NCBI GenBank assembly: GCA_003647435.1
Contig: QMMV01000109.1
Span: 1 to 6,968, forward strand
DNA length: 6,968 nucleotides
Direction of reading: 5' to 3'
Source: Deltaproteobacteria bacterium
GTDB taxonomy: Bacteria > Desulfobacterota > Desulfobacteria > Desulfobacterales > C00003060
The notes beneath the pieces are model-generated. The model was not told the origin of the DNA and did not search any database. It worked only from the letters and a program-made list of their open reading frames with translations. Shown in pieces: positions 1 through 5,516 of this stretch (the stretch's first letter is position 1; each line of letters opens with the position of its first letter). A program made the translations under genes and the position numbers.

Positions 1-735
1 ACCGAGGTTCTCAGGGCGGAGGTCGTGCCGGAAGAAACTGCCGCACAGTGGGACCGGGGCCTGTGGCCGCTGGTATCGAATCCGGTGCTGAACGAAGTTG
101 CAAGGGCACACTGTGAGGATATGATCGAGCGCGGTTATTTTTCGCATATGACACCTGATGGCCTTACCCCTGAGGACCGGGTTATCAGTGCCGGCTATTT
201 TGCTGAGATAGTCAGGGAAGAGATGGGGGCATTAGCTTTTAACAGTTTTCTGGATCCGGGCGAGGCTGCTAAGTTTTTAATGGACTCTTTGCTGAAGGAT
301 TCATTGACTCAGAGATTGTCCGTTGAAGAGTCTACTTTGCTCAATGAAAGGGTTGTGGAGGTTGGAATTGTCCTTTGCGCCGGGGGAACAGTAATAGAGG
401 GCATTGGCAGTCTGCATGTGTATGTCCTGTGTATTGTGACTGCGCGGCCAACGACAGGATGGCATCCCGTACAATGTGGACATGTCTGTGCCGATGTAAA
501 CAGTGATGGCTGGTGCGAGCCTGACGAATGCCTGCCGGGTGTAAGCCTGAATATGCTCGATAAGGGGACGCTCGCCGTCAGTAATGCCCGGGGTGCATAC
601 TGTTTTGCAAGACCGGGGGGATGGTGGGTGTTAGAGGTTTTAGGAGAGCACTATCAACAGTCATGGCTACCGGATGTTGACTGGGTGGATGGCGGTGTTA
701 TAGGAAAAGACATTATCTTACCGAAAGTTGACTAA
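1..735 (+). CDS. Secreted CAP-domain protein with C-terminal SdrD-B-like calcium-loop domain (5' partial)
   Basis: The frame is open from base 1 with no stop, so the gene begins upstream; the GTG at 25 is an internal Val, not a real start. The visible N-terminal part matches the bacterial CAP/SCP-like fold: an ARAHCEDM helix, then YFSHMTPDG and TPEDRVISAGY (about bases 97-201), corresponding to the family pattern A..H..DM...Y.SH...DG..P..R....GY. The usual GEN.A segment and the second half are divergent (LNERVVEVGIVL near 343-378). A second domain starts at about 475: a 12-residue EF-hand-type loop, DVNSDGWCEPDE (493-528), followed by LPGVSLNMLDKG, NARGAYCF and PGGWWVLEV. This matches the D.N.DG....E..LPGV...G.Y.F..pG.Y.v pattern of SdrD-B/Cna-B-like beta domains. 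CAP proteins are normally exported, but the signal peptide lies outside the window. The foldase gene follows 3 bases after the stop, suggesting co-transcription. The domain calls are good; the biological role is unknown. Confidence 0.8.
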   Translation, partial: TEVLRAEVVPEETAAQWDRGLWPLVSNPVLNEVARAHCEDMIERGYFSHMTPDGLTPEDRVISAGYFAEIVREEMGALAFNSFLDPGEAAKFLMDSLLKDSLTQRLSVEESTLLNERVVEVGIVLCAGGTVIEGIGSLHVYVLCIVTARPTTGWHPVQCGHVCADVNSDGWCEPDECLPGVSLNMLDKGTLAVSNARGAYCFARPGGWWVLEVLGEHYQQSWLPDVDWVDGGVIGKDIILPKVD

Positions 736-738
736 AAA

Positions 739-1638
739 ATGTGCATTGAATTTTCCGGAATTGTCCTAAAAGGGCTTCAAGACCGGTTTAAGTATTGCCG
801 TATCGGGGCTTTTGCCTTGGTTTTTCTGATATGCCTGGACGTTGCCATAGTCAATCATCACAACACTGCCCTGGCTGAAGAAAACAGTGTTCTGGTAAAA
901 GGAGAAGGCTTTATAATCACGTCAGAGCATGTAAGACAAGTCAAAAATCTTCTTCCGCCAGGAGTTGAAATTACCCAGGAAGAACTCTTGCGTCTGACCC
1001 TTGAACAGCGATTGTTCGGTATGGAAGCAGTGCGGCTCGGGCTCGACAGGGATGAACAGACAGCGGCCAGGTTGCAGATCGCCCATGACAAGATACTGGC
1101 TGAAGCCTTTTGGAGGCATCATGTGGTACCGGAAACCGACATAAGCGATGACGTCCTGCTCTCGTATTACGAGGCCAATCAGGATAAATTCACGGTCCCG
1201 GCGCAGGTACACCTGTTATGGGTGGCATCTTCTGATCTCCAGACCCTGGAGGCAATTAACAAAGGCTTGAAAGCAGGTGTCGAATTCAATAAATTGGTCA
1301 GGGATGCACCGGTCCACAAGATTCCCCTGGTGAAAGGTCCCCCTTATAACACAGGATGGAAACGTCTGGACAAAATGCCAAAGCAGTTACGGGAGGCTGT
1401 TTCTGCAGTCCGAAAAGGTAGTGCTACCGACCCGGTTTCTTTCGGTGGGCTATATTACCTTTTCTATGTGGCGGATCGAAAGGACGAAGAAGTGCTCCGG
1501 TTTCCTGATGTGAAAAAGCGCATAAAAGAATACATGGTTGGTCAGAAAAGACGTGAGATCCGTGAGAATATCCTTAAAGAATTAAAGTTACGGTACCAAG
1601 TGGCCGATAAACTGTCCAATGCAGAGACGACAAAATGA
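739..1638 (+). CDS. Periplasmic parvulin-type peptidyl-prolyl cis-trans isomerase (PpiC/SurA/PrsA-like)
   Basis: This 299-residue protein has a hydrophobic segment at residues 22-38 followed by ALA/EEN (cleavage possible after residue 46), so it is exported or anchored at the inner membrane facing the periplasm. Residues about 50-150 form the charged helical SurA_N/PrsA-like chaperone region (LTLEQRLFGMEAVRLGL, ISDDVLLSYYEANQDKF). Residues about 153-247 correspond to a rotamase domain: VPAQVHLLWVAS, a LKAGVEFNKLVRDAP helix, TGWKRLDKMPKQLREAV, and a final YYLFYVADRK strand. The domain is degenerate: the usual GGDLGW motif is reduced to YNTGW and the canonical RHIL is QVHLL, so isomerase activity may be weak and the protein may act mainly as a chaperone. 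A basic helical tail follows (residues 255-287). The ATG lies 3 bases after the upstream stop with no strong ribosome site, implying translational coupling. The gene also overlaps the lipoprotein gene by 4 bases. It probably assists folding of the secreted neighbours. Confidence 0.85.
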   Translation: MCIEFSGIVLKGLQDRFKYCRIGAFALVFLICLDVAIVNHHNTALAEENSVLVKGEGFIITSEHVRQVKNLLPPGVEITQEELLRLTLEQRLFGMEAVRLGLDRDEQTAARLQIAHDKILAEAFWRHHVVPETDISDDVLLSYYEANQDKFTVPAQVHLLWVASSDLQTLEAINKGLKAGVEFNKLVRDAPVHKIPLVKGPPYNTGWKRLDKMPKQLREAVSAVRKGSATDPVSFGGLYYLFYVADRKDEEVLRFPDVKKRIKEYMVGQKRREIRENILKELKLRYQVADKLSNAETTK

Positions 1639-2129
1639 TGTCCAGGGTGTATATGCGCCTTTGGCTGGCCGCGGCGCTTCTTCTGGCCGGTACGATTCTT
1701 GCGGCGTGTTATTCCGGTATTTCATCCGAGCAGCGCCTGCGTGCACTCCCTGCCCAAATGACATGGGAAACGGAGAAAATGGTCCCCGAGGCATTGGAGA
1801 CGGCAGTAATAAGCTATTGGGGCATGCGCATATCCGATGACTGGAGAGGCAGCTACAGGCTTGAGGCGCCTCACATCAGGTATCTTTATTCCGAGGAGGA
1901 TTACAGAAATGTTCTCAGTGGCGGGCAGATCATCCGACAGGTGAGAGTCATGGACATATCTTCCTGTGGAAACAATTGCTACGAAGTGAAACTCGGGTTG
2001 CACTGGGGCGGCAGCCTGGCTGAATCGGGAGAAATCCCTTTACAGGAAAAGTGGATTCTGGTAGAAGGAAAATATTGGCACGTTTTAAAGACATTGCTGG
2101 ACACTCTGAAAGAGGAACAAAGCAATTAA
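1635..2129 (+). CDS. Small outer-envelope lipoprotein, possibly NTF2-like fold
   Basis: This is a 164-residue protein with a clear lipoprotein signal: a basic start (MMSRVYMR), a hydrophobic stretch at residues 9-22 and a lipobox ILAAC with the lipidated cysteine at position 25. The residue after the cysteine is Tyr, so there is no Asp+2 inner-membrane retention signal. The mature part of about 140 residues contains ISDDWRGSYRLEAPHIR, YLYSEEDYRNVL, a cysteine pair (C111, C115, in SSCGNNCYE) and IPLQEKWILVEGKYWHVL near the end. The order 'helical module describing a load, then beta strands ending E.W....GkWyhv' is common in NTF2-like bacterial lipoproteins, so that fold is my inference; no catalytic residues are recognisable. 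The start overlaps the upstream stop as ATGA (1635-1638). A second ATG at 1638 would remove only one residue. It is likely translated by re-initiation after the foldase gene and works in the same envelope assembly context. Confidence 0.8.
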   Translation: MMSRVYMRLWLAAALLLAGTILAACYSGISSEQRLRALPAQMTWETEKMVPEALETAVISYWGMRISDDWRGSYRLEAPHIRYLYSEEDYRNVLSGGQIIRQVRVMDISSCGNNCYEVKLGLHWGGSLAESGEIPLQEKWILVEGKYWHVLKTLLDTLKEEQSN

Positions 2130-2142
2130 GGATTGGTTCGTC

Positions 2143-2232
2143 GATAGCGGTATCAGGGTGAGCGCCTTGTCAAGGGGCTACTGTTATGAAAGCAGGGCGG
2201 AAAGGCTATAACGGTGAACCCATGCCGCTGTC
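2143..2232 (+). ncRNA. Candidate pseudoknotted structured RNA element in the intergenic leader
   Basis: Pairing by eye gives a compact fold. P1 pairs 2143-2153 with 2222-2232 in 11 contiguous pairs (two G-U). P2 pairs 2179-2187 with 2208-2216 in 9 pairs (two G-U), extended across a 2x2 mismatch (2177-2178 opposite 2217-2218) by G2174-G2176 with C2219-C2221. The 20-base loop of P2 can pair back: 2163-2170 (CGCCTTGT) with 2192-2199 (GCAGGGCG), 8 pairs with two G-U, forming an H-type pseudoknot. P1 and P2 abut directly on the 3' strand (2221/2222), which favours stacking. A small alternative hairpin (2165-2168 with 2172-2175) competes with the pseudoknot and with the GGG arm, so a switch is conceivable. 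I do not recognise it as any riboswitch I know. It could be a cis-regulatory leader for the downstream secreted-protein gene, a small RNA, or a chance fold. No covariation data are available here. Confidence 0.45.
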
Positions 2233-2253
2233 CAAGACCGGAAGATTTGGGAA

Positions 2254-2263
2254 AAGGAGGTGA
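2254..2263 (+). promoter_or_regulatory. Perfect but orphan Shine-Dalgarno sequence
   Basis: AAGGAGGTGA matches the 16S rRNA anti-Shine-Dalgarno sequence over ten bases. No ATG, GTG or TTG follows at a normal distance of 5-10 bases. The only GTG (2260) sits inside the motif itself, and the codon at the right spacing is GTA (2269). It sits 21 bases after the candidate structured RNA, where a regulated start would be expected. Confidence 0.5.
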
Positions 2264-2268
2264 AGGCC

Positions 2269-2337
2269 GTAAAAAAAGCATTATTTGTTGTTGCACAGAC
2301 TAAGAATGGAAAAACCCAAAAAAAAAAGAACAAATAA
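2269..2337 (+). pseudogene. Possible vestigial signal-peptide start (decayed 5' end of a gene)
   Basis: Behind the orphan ribosome site the frame reads V-KKALFVVAQTKNGKTQKKKNK and stops at TAA 2335-2337. If the GTA at 2269 were ATG, the beginning would read MKKALFVVA, a classic Sec signal-peptide opening, at 8-base spacing from GGAGG. The arrangement resembles the true start about 89 bases downstream (GGAGG, about 10 bases, then MKKVKTGFLALLAV). It may be the remnant of a duplicated or replaced gene start. It is too short to prove and could be chance in an A-rich spacer. Confidence 0.25.
2318..2327 (+). repeat. Homopolymer of ten A's upstream of the secreted-protein gene
   Basis: Ten consecutive A's lie 31 bases before the ATG of the secreted-protein gene. 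The run is inside the vestigial frame. The frame of the secreted protein is open from 2304 through this run to its ATG, so a one-base change in frame here would join the two. It may simply be part of an A-rich, unstructured ribosome-loading spacer. Confidence 0.7.
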
Positions 2338-2340
2338 TTA

Positions 2341-2347
2341 GAGGAGG
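2341..2347 (+). promoter_or_regulatory. Ribosome binding site that fixes the start of the secreted-protein gene
   Basis: GAGGAGG is followed after 10 bases by ATG 2358. An in-frame TTG at 2352 is only 4 bases away and too close. The ATG is therefore the likely start, and it also gives the better signal peptide (MKKVK). Confidence 0.75.
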
Positions 2348-2357
2348 ATTTTTGGTA

Positions 2358-3500
2358 ATGAAAAAAGTAAAAACAGGTTTTTTGGCATTGTTGGCAGTAG
2401 CAGCTTTGCTCTTTGCCGGAGCAACCATGGTACAGGCTGCGGAAGATCCTGACGGCGTAGGAGATGTCCTGATCTACCCCTTGTACCTCGCTAATGGTAC
2501 AGCTTTCACGGAATTTACCCTGGTCAACACAGCAAACGTCGCACAGTCAGTGCACATTCAGATCCGGTCCCAGGGCAACAGCCAGGATCAATTGGATTTC
2601 TGTATTGAGTTGACTGAAAACGATGTCTACAAGGCAAAAATATCCAGCGATGGTGCTGGCGGGGCTATATTGGAGACCCTGAACAACGTTGATTACACAG
2701 ATTCTGCCGGTGACCCAATTCCAGGCTGGCATAAAGCTCCCGATACAGCCGGCTTGATAGAAGCTGATACGTCTGACTGCTCTTATAGTACGCAAAAAGG
2801 CTACATCGTGGCCTATGCCGTAGATGACTGCGACAGCTCTGATACGCTTGCCGACAATGCCACGATCATGGGCAATACCAGAATAATAGAGACAGCTACC
2901 AGCAAGATCATGGCCCTGAATGCCGTGGCAGTTGAAGGGAATGAGACTGCCCATCCCGACCCCTTTACAGATGCTCAGTCTAAACTCAATAAGGACGAGC
3001 TCTACATGATCTGGGAATTTGAAAAGGCCGCTGCCGTATTGACCGTACCCACAATCGGGACTGCAAATGCAACCAATGATGAGCTGTGTGATAGCCTCGT
3101 TGGTCCCGACGAAGACGGGGTTTTGAGTAACGATCTCTGTGGCTGCGGATTTGCCAAACTGACTAATGACTTCGAGACGATGTATGATCTGGATGAGAAT
3201 CCGTTTTCTAAGCTGTCCCCGCATTACTATCCGGCCAACGAGGTCTCCATCGTGAATTTCACAAATGCAGGAACGAATACCGACTCCACCAATTTCTATA
3301 TCAACGGTTCGGCAAAGTATTGGGGTCTTAACTTTACCGGTGATACCCTGGAAGAAGGCTGGACCCGCTGGGTGATCCCAACTCAGGACGAGGGGGGAAA
3401 TAGTATGGCTGCTCTCCATAATGTAGTGTGCACATACTTCATCAGCACCAACAACTCTCTGGCCTGGATGCCTTGCCAGTACCTGGAGGGCACACCATAA
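2358..3500 (+). CDS. Secreted protein of unknown function with Sec signal peptide
   Basis: This 380-residue protein starts with a textbook Sec signal: basic MKKVK, a hydrophobic core FLALLAVAALLFAGA and a VQA/AED cleavage site after residue 27. The mature protein begins DPDGVGDVLIYPLYLANGT, followed by TEFTLVNTANVAQSVHIQIR and DFCIELTENDVYKAKI. This style (an opening statement of 'D.L.YPLY', then a beta strand of NT...A..V.I..R, then D....L...DV..A.I) recalls uncharacterised exported proteins I associate with deltaproteobacteria. The rest is acidic and rich in Asn, Thr and Asp, with eight cysteines (82, 141, 158, 244, 261, 263, 358, 373) that could form four disulfides, including a DLCGCGF pair. 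Later beta-like segments are VSIVNFTNAGTN, STNFYINGSAKYWGL and EEGWTRWVIP. There is no transmembrane helix, sorting tail or catalytic motif. A surface or periplasmic structural or adhesive role is inference. It has its own leader and ends in a strong terminator, so it may be expressed independently and highly. Confidence 0.8.
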   Translation: MKKVKTGFLALLAVAALLFAGATMVQAAEDPDGVGDVLIYPLYLANGTAFTEFTLVNTANVAQSVHIQIRSQGNSQDQLDFCIELTENDVYKAKISSDGAGGAILETLNNVDYTDSAGDPIPGWHKAPDTAGLIEADTSDCSYSTQKGYIVAYAVDDCDSSDTLADNATIMGNTRIIETATSKIMALNAVAVEGNETAHPDPFTDAQSKLNKDELYMIWEFEKAAAVLTVPTIGTANATNDELCDSLVGPDEDGVLSNDLCGCGFAKLTNDFETMYDLDENPFSKLSPHYYPANEVSIVNFTNAGTNTDSTNFYINGSAKYWGLNFTGDTLEEGWTRWVIPTQDEGGNSMAALHNVVCTYFISTNNSLAWMPCQYLEGTP

Positions 3501-3549
3501 AATGAAATAGACGAGAGGTCTGACCCTTAAAAGGGAAAGAAGACTCACC

Positions 3550-3591
3550 AAACCGCTCTGCAGCGTGATTAAGCTGCAGAGCGGTTTTTTT
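3550..3591 (+). terminator. Strong Rho-independent terminator after the secreted-protein gene
   Basis: A perfect 15-bp stem pairs 3550-3564 (AAACCGCTCTGCAGC) with 3573-3587 (GCTGCAGAGCGGTTT) around an 8-base loop GTGATTAA, and runs into seven T's (3585-3591). On the minus strand the same stem is followed only by TTT, so it should terminate the plus-strand transcript better than the converging glycan operon, which ends at 3627. Confidence 0.92.
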
Positions 3592-3626
3592 GTTTCCGGG
3601 GTATTAGCCTTTCCTCTTCCCTTTCT

Positions 3627-4448
3627 TCATTTCTGCCTGAGGATTTTTTGCACCGCCCTTCCGAACCATGTGCGGAGCGAACGTTTCCGTCTTCCATGAC
3701 CGGCCGGCTGCCCGGATAGTGCCTGATCCATGGTGTCAAAATATGGCAGGAGAAGGCGCAGCATTAAAGCAGACAAATCTGCGCATCCGCCCTCCCTGAA
3801 TAAATTCTCATATTGATAAAAGGCCTCGGCGTAAGTGACTGTTGAGGGCAGGGTATAGGTCCTTAAGGCGTTCAGACCCAGGACCGAGGCCTCATAATTG
3901 TTCTGTTGGAGCTGGCCCTGATAGCAACGGAGGGCCTGCAGCTTGTTTTCAGACACGGAGCTTATGTCGATAAGGCGGTTGGCCTCGGCCTGCCGAGATA
4001 TCTCATAGTGCCAGACCTGTCCTGGATAGCGGACCTTCTGGAGCGCCTGCCACACGAATCGGGCAGTTGCCCGGTGGTCTGGATGGAACTCCAAGGGAGA
4101 GGGAAAAAAGACCGTGCCGGGTGCAATGCTGCTAATCATGCCGGCGATTTTTCCAACAGCATCTGGATGACAGTGTAAATGGCGGTCCGGGAAATCCCAG
4201 AAATAGAGATTCCTTACACCTAATACCTTACAGGCTGCCCCGGCCTCTTCTCTGCGTTTTTGGACCTCTCCTCCCTGTGCCCCGTCCGTCAGGACCACCA
4301 CGGTTGCTGAAATACCCTTGCGGGCTGCCAGGACCAGGGTCCCTCCCAGTCCGATGGTCTCGTCGTCTGCATGGGGGGCAAAGACGAGATAGTGCCCCGC
4401 GGGAAGCCGGGCGGCATGAAAAGGAATGAGGTCTTGCTCCTGCACCAT
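3627..4448 (-). CDS. PIG-L/LmbE-family zinc-dependent N-acetyl-sugar deacetylase
   Basis: This 273-residue protein belongs to the PIG-L superfamily (N-acetylglucosaminyl-phosphatidylinositol deacetylase, MshB and BshB relatives), which removes an N-acetyl group from a sugar. Visible motifs are LVFAPHADDETIGLGGTL (residues 21-38), a variant of AHPDDE with Ala in place of Pro, and FHPDHRATAR (121-130). By family analogy H26, D29 and H125 bind the zinc and D28 is the catalytic base, so the active site looks intact. VVVLTDGAQGG (50-60) is the usual second strand and loop. The C-terminal 23 residues are strongly basic (HGRRKRSLRTWFGRAVQKI...) and may bind membrane or polyanionic glycan. ATG 4448 lies 4 bases beyond the acyltransferase stop. 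The open frame continues upstream inside that gene, but the added residues do not resemble the family. It is the last gene of the operon; the substrate is unknown. Confidence 0.88.
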   Translation of the reverse strand: MVQEQDLIPFHAARLPAGHYLVFAPHADDETIGLGGTLVLAARKGISATVVVLTDGAQGGEVQKRREEAGAACKVLGVRNLYFWDFPDRHLHCHPDAVGKIAGMISSIAPGTVFFPSPLEFHPDHRATARFVWQALQKVRYPGQVWHYEISRQAEANRLIDISSVSENKLQALRCYQGQLQQNNYEASVLGLNALRTYTLPSTVTYAEAFYQYENLFREGGCADLSALMLRLLLPYFDTMDQALSGQPAGHGRRKRSLRTWFGRAVQKILRQK

Positions 4449-4452
4449 GGCA

Positions 4453-5463
4453 TCAAAAGAGATCGCTATCGCCCCACGTAAAATACATGCGTTTTCGGGC
4501 TTCCTGAGGCGATATGTCTGAAGTGAAGCGGATGATGACCATGATAAGATTATTTGGCTCCGGTGCGTGACGGAAACCCATGGTCTTGAGTTGCCGTATC
4601 CACCACAGAGGTTGAGGAGTAAACCAACTGCGAATGCCGGCAATTTCATGCCCTTGATTCCGAAGGTAGTCCAGCCATGCCCGGAGTGCCAGGGGCATGG
4701 CCCAGGGATCTTGAGGTGAGAACAGGGCGTCTCCGATATGCAACCGGCCGTTGCGATAAAGACCGGCCATCCAGCCGGCAATTCGTCTCCTGCGACGAAT
4801 GACCCAGAAATCGTACTGAATATCCGGGTGCTCGCAATATCTCCATTGCAGATACTCGGCATTGCGGGCGACAAGCCATCCATAATGCGGAGCCACTGAC
4901 TCGAAAAAGGCATCTGCCCATTCACCGGCAGATTTCACTTTATCCACATTGTATCCCCGGATCATGCGTTGCCAATAGCCGGGCAGAGGCAACTTGTCCA
5001 GCCCCTGTCTGTCTAAAATCCATTCCCCAACCTCCCAAACCGGTTCATATCGCAGAAAGAGTTTTCCAAACCTATGAATTTTACCAGTATTGAAGCCATA
5101 GAAAAAAGGAATCTTTCCCTTGCAGAAGGTGTCATAGAAGTGATAAGTGGTCCGGGCCAGGATGTTGGTACGCCCCCGGCCGATATCCCGGAAGGCAGGG
5201 TCGGTCATGGTATCGCCCACCTGATATATTATAGTGTCTTTCCCTTCCATCCGGAAAGGCACAGGATAACCGGCGTAGTGACCTGCCAGGTTATCATCGA
5301 CCCAGGCCGTACTGATGAAAGGACCACCAAAGGGATCAGCAAGGAATTTCCAGTTCCAGTGGTTCGGGCTGCGCTCGTGATGAAACGCCTTTTGAAACAG
5401 TGCGAGAATGGCCTGTTCGTCTCCAGGCCGGCAGGGGCGAATATGAATTTCTGAATCAGACAT
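4453..5463 (-). CDS. GNAT-family acyltransferase of a polysaccharide cluster
   Basis: This 336-residue protein begins with a GNAT opening, IHIRPCRPGDEQAILALF (residues 6-23). It has a plausible acyl-CoA-binding segment, YQVGDTMTDPAFRDIGRGR (80-98), where RDIGRGR fits the Q/R-x-x-G-x-G/A loop. Its length is about twice a single GNAT domain; the second half (about 180-310: ARNAEYLQWRYCEHP, YDFWVIRRRRRIAGWMAGL) looks like a second GNAT-like repeat. The ending MYFTWGDSDLF resembles tails I associate with acyltransferases of glycan clusters. It probably transfers an acyl group from an acyl-CoA donor to an amino sugar in the cytoplasm; the acyl group and acceptor cannot be told. The start ATG follows the glycosyltransferase stop by 22 bases, and that gap is a repeat with no recognisable ribosome site, so expression may depend on coupling. 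The deacetylase follows 4 bases after its stop. Confidence 0.8.
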   Translation of the reverse strand: MSDSEIHIRPCRPGDEQAILALFQKAFHHERSPNHWNWKFLADPFGGPFISTAWVDDNLAGHYAGYPVPFRMEGKDTIIYQVGDTMTDPAFRDIGRGRTNILARTTYHFYDTFCKGKIPFFYGFNTGKIHRFGKLFLRYEPVWEVGEWILDRQGLDKLPLPGYWQRMIRGYNVDKVKSAGEWADAFFESVAPHYGWLVARNAEYLQWRYCEHPDIQYDFWVIRRRRRIAGWMAGLYRNGRLHIGDALFSPQDPWAMPLALRAWLDYLRNQGHEIAGIRSWFTPQPLWWIRQLKTMGFRHAPEPNNLIMVIIRFTSDISPQEARKRMYFTWGDSDLF

Positions 5464-5468
5464 AGTGG

Positions 5469-5516
5469 CTGGAAATTTCTAATTTCTAATTTCTAATTTC
5501 CATCCCCAATTTCCAG
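5469..5516. repeat. Tandem heptamer array bounded by short inverted arms
   Basis: On the plus strand AATTTCT occurs three times (5474-5480, 5481-5487, 5488-5494), then AATTTCC (5495-5501), and after a slightly out-of-register CATCCC(C) another AATTTCC (5508-5514). The ends form a 9-base inverted repeat: CTGGAAATT (5469-5477) and AATTTCCAG (5508-5516). On the coding (minus) strand the array encodes the last eight residues of the glycosyltransferase, supplies its TAG stop (5488-5486) and fills the space before the acyltransferase start. Units of 7 are not multiples of 3, so changes in copy number would alter reading frames. Confidence 0.9.

Noticed and set aside
2077..2097. Sigma-54-like TGGCACG ... 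TTGCT near the end of the lipoprotein gene
   Set aside because: The two elements are 11 bases apart instead of about 4, so the spacing does not fit.
2167..2212. Possible sigma-70 promoter in the leader (TTGTCA at 2167 or TATAAC at 2207)
   Set aside because: TTGTCA and the nearest TATGAA are only 12 bases apart, and TATAAC lacks a good -35 at 16-18 bases; no convincing pair.
2143..2250. Known riboswitch (c-di-GMP, cobalamin, FMN, TPP) in the leader
   Set aside because: I compared remembered core motifs by eye and found none. A faint resemblance to the 5' part of a group II intron (GTGAG, ACGGTGAACCC) is from memory and too weak to call.
2352..2357. TTG 2352 as the start of the secreted protein
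   Set aside because: It is only 4 bases from GAGGAGG; ATG 2358 has 10-base spacing and gives the better signal peptide.
2547..3551. Long 334-codon open frame antisense to the secreted-protein gene
   Set aside because: It mirrors the codon pattern of the true gene, has no ribosome site or family motif, and its start lies within the terminator stem.
4449..4925. Upstream extension of the deacetylase frame by about 159 codons inside the acyltransferase gene
   Set aside because: The extra residues are low in family resemblance and overlap a well-supported gene in another frame; the PIG-L fold begins just after ATG 4448.
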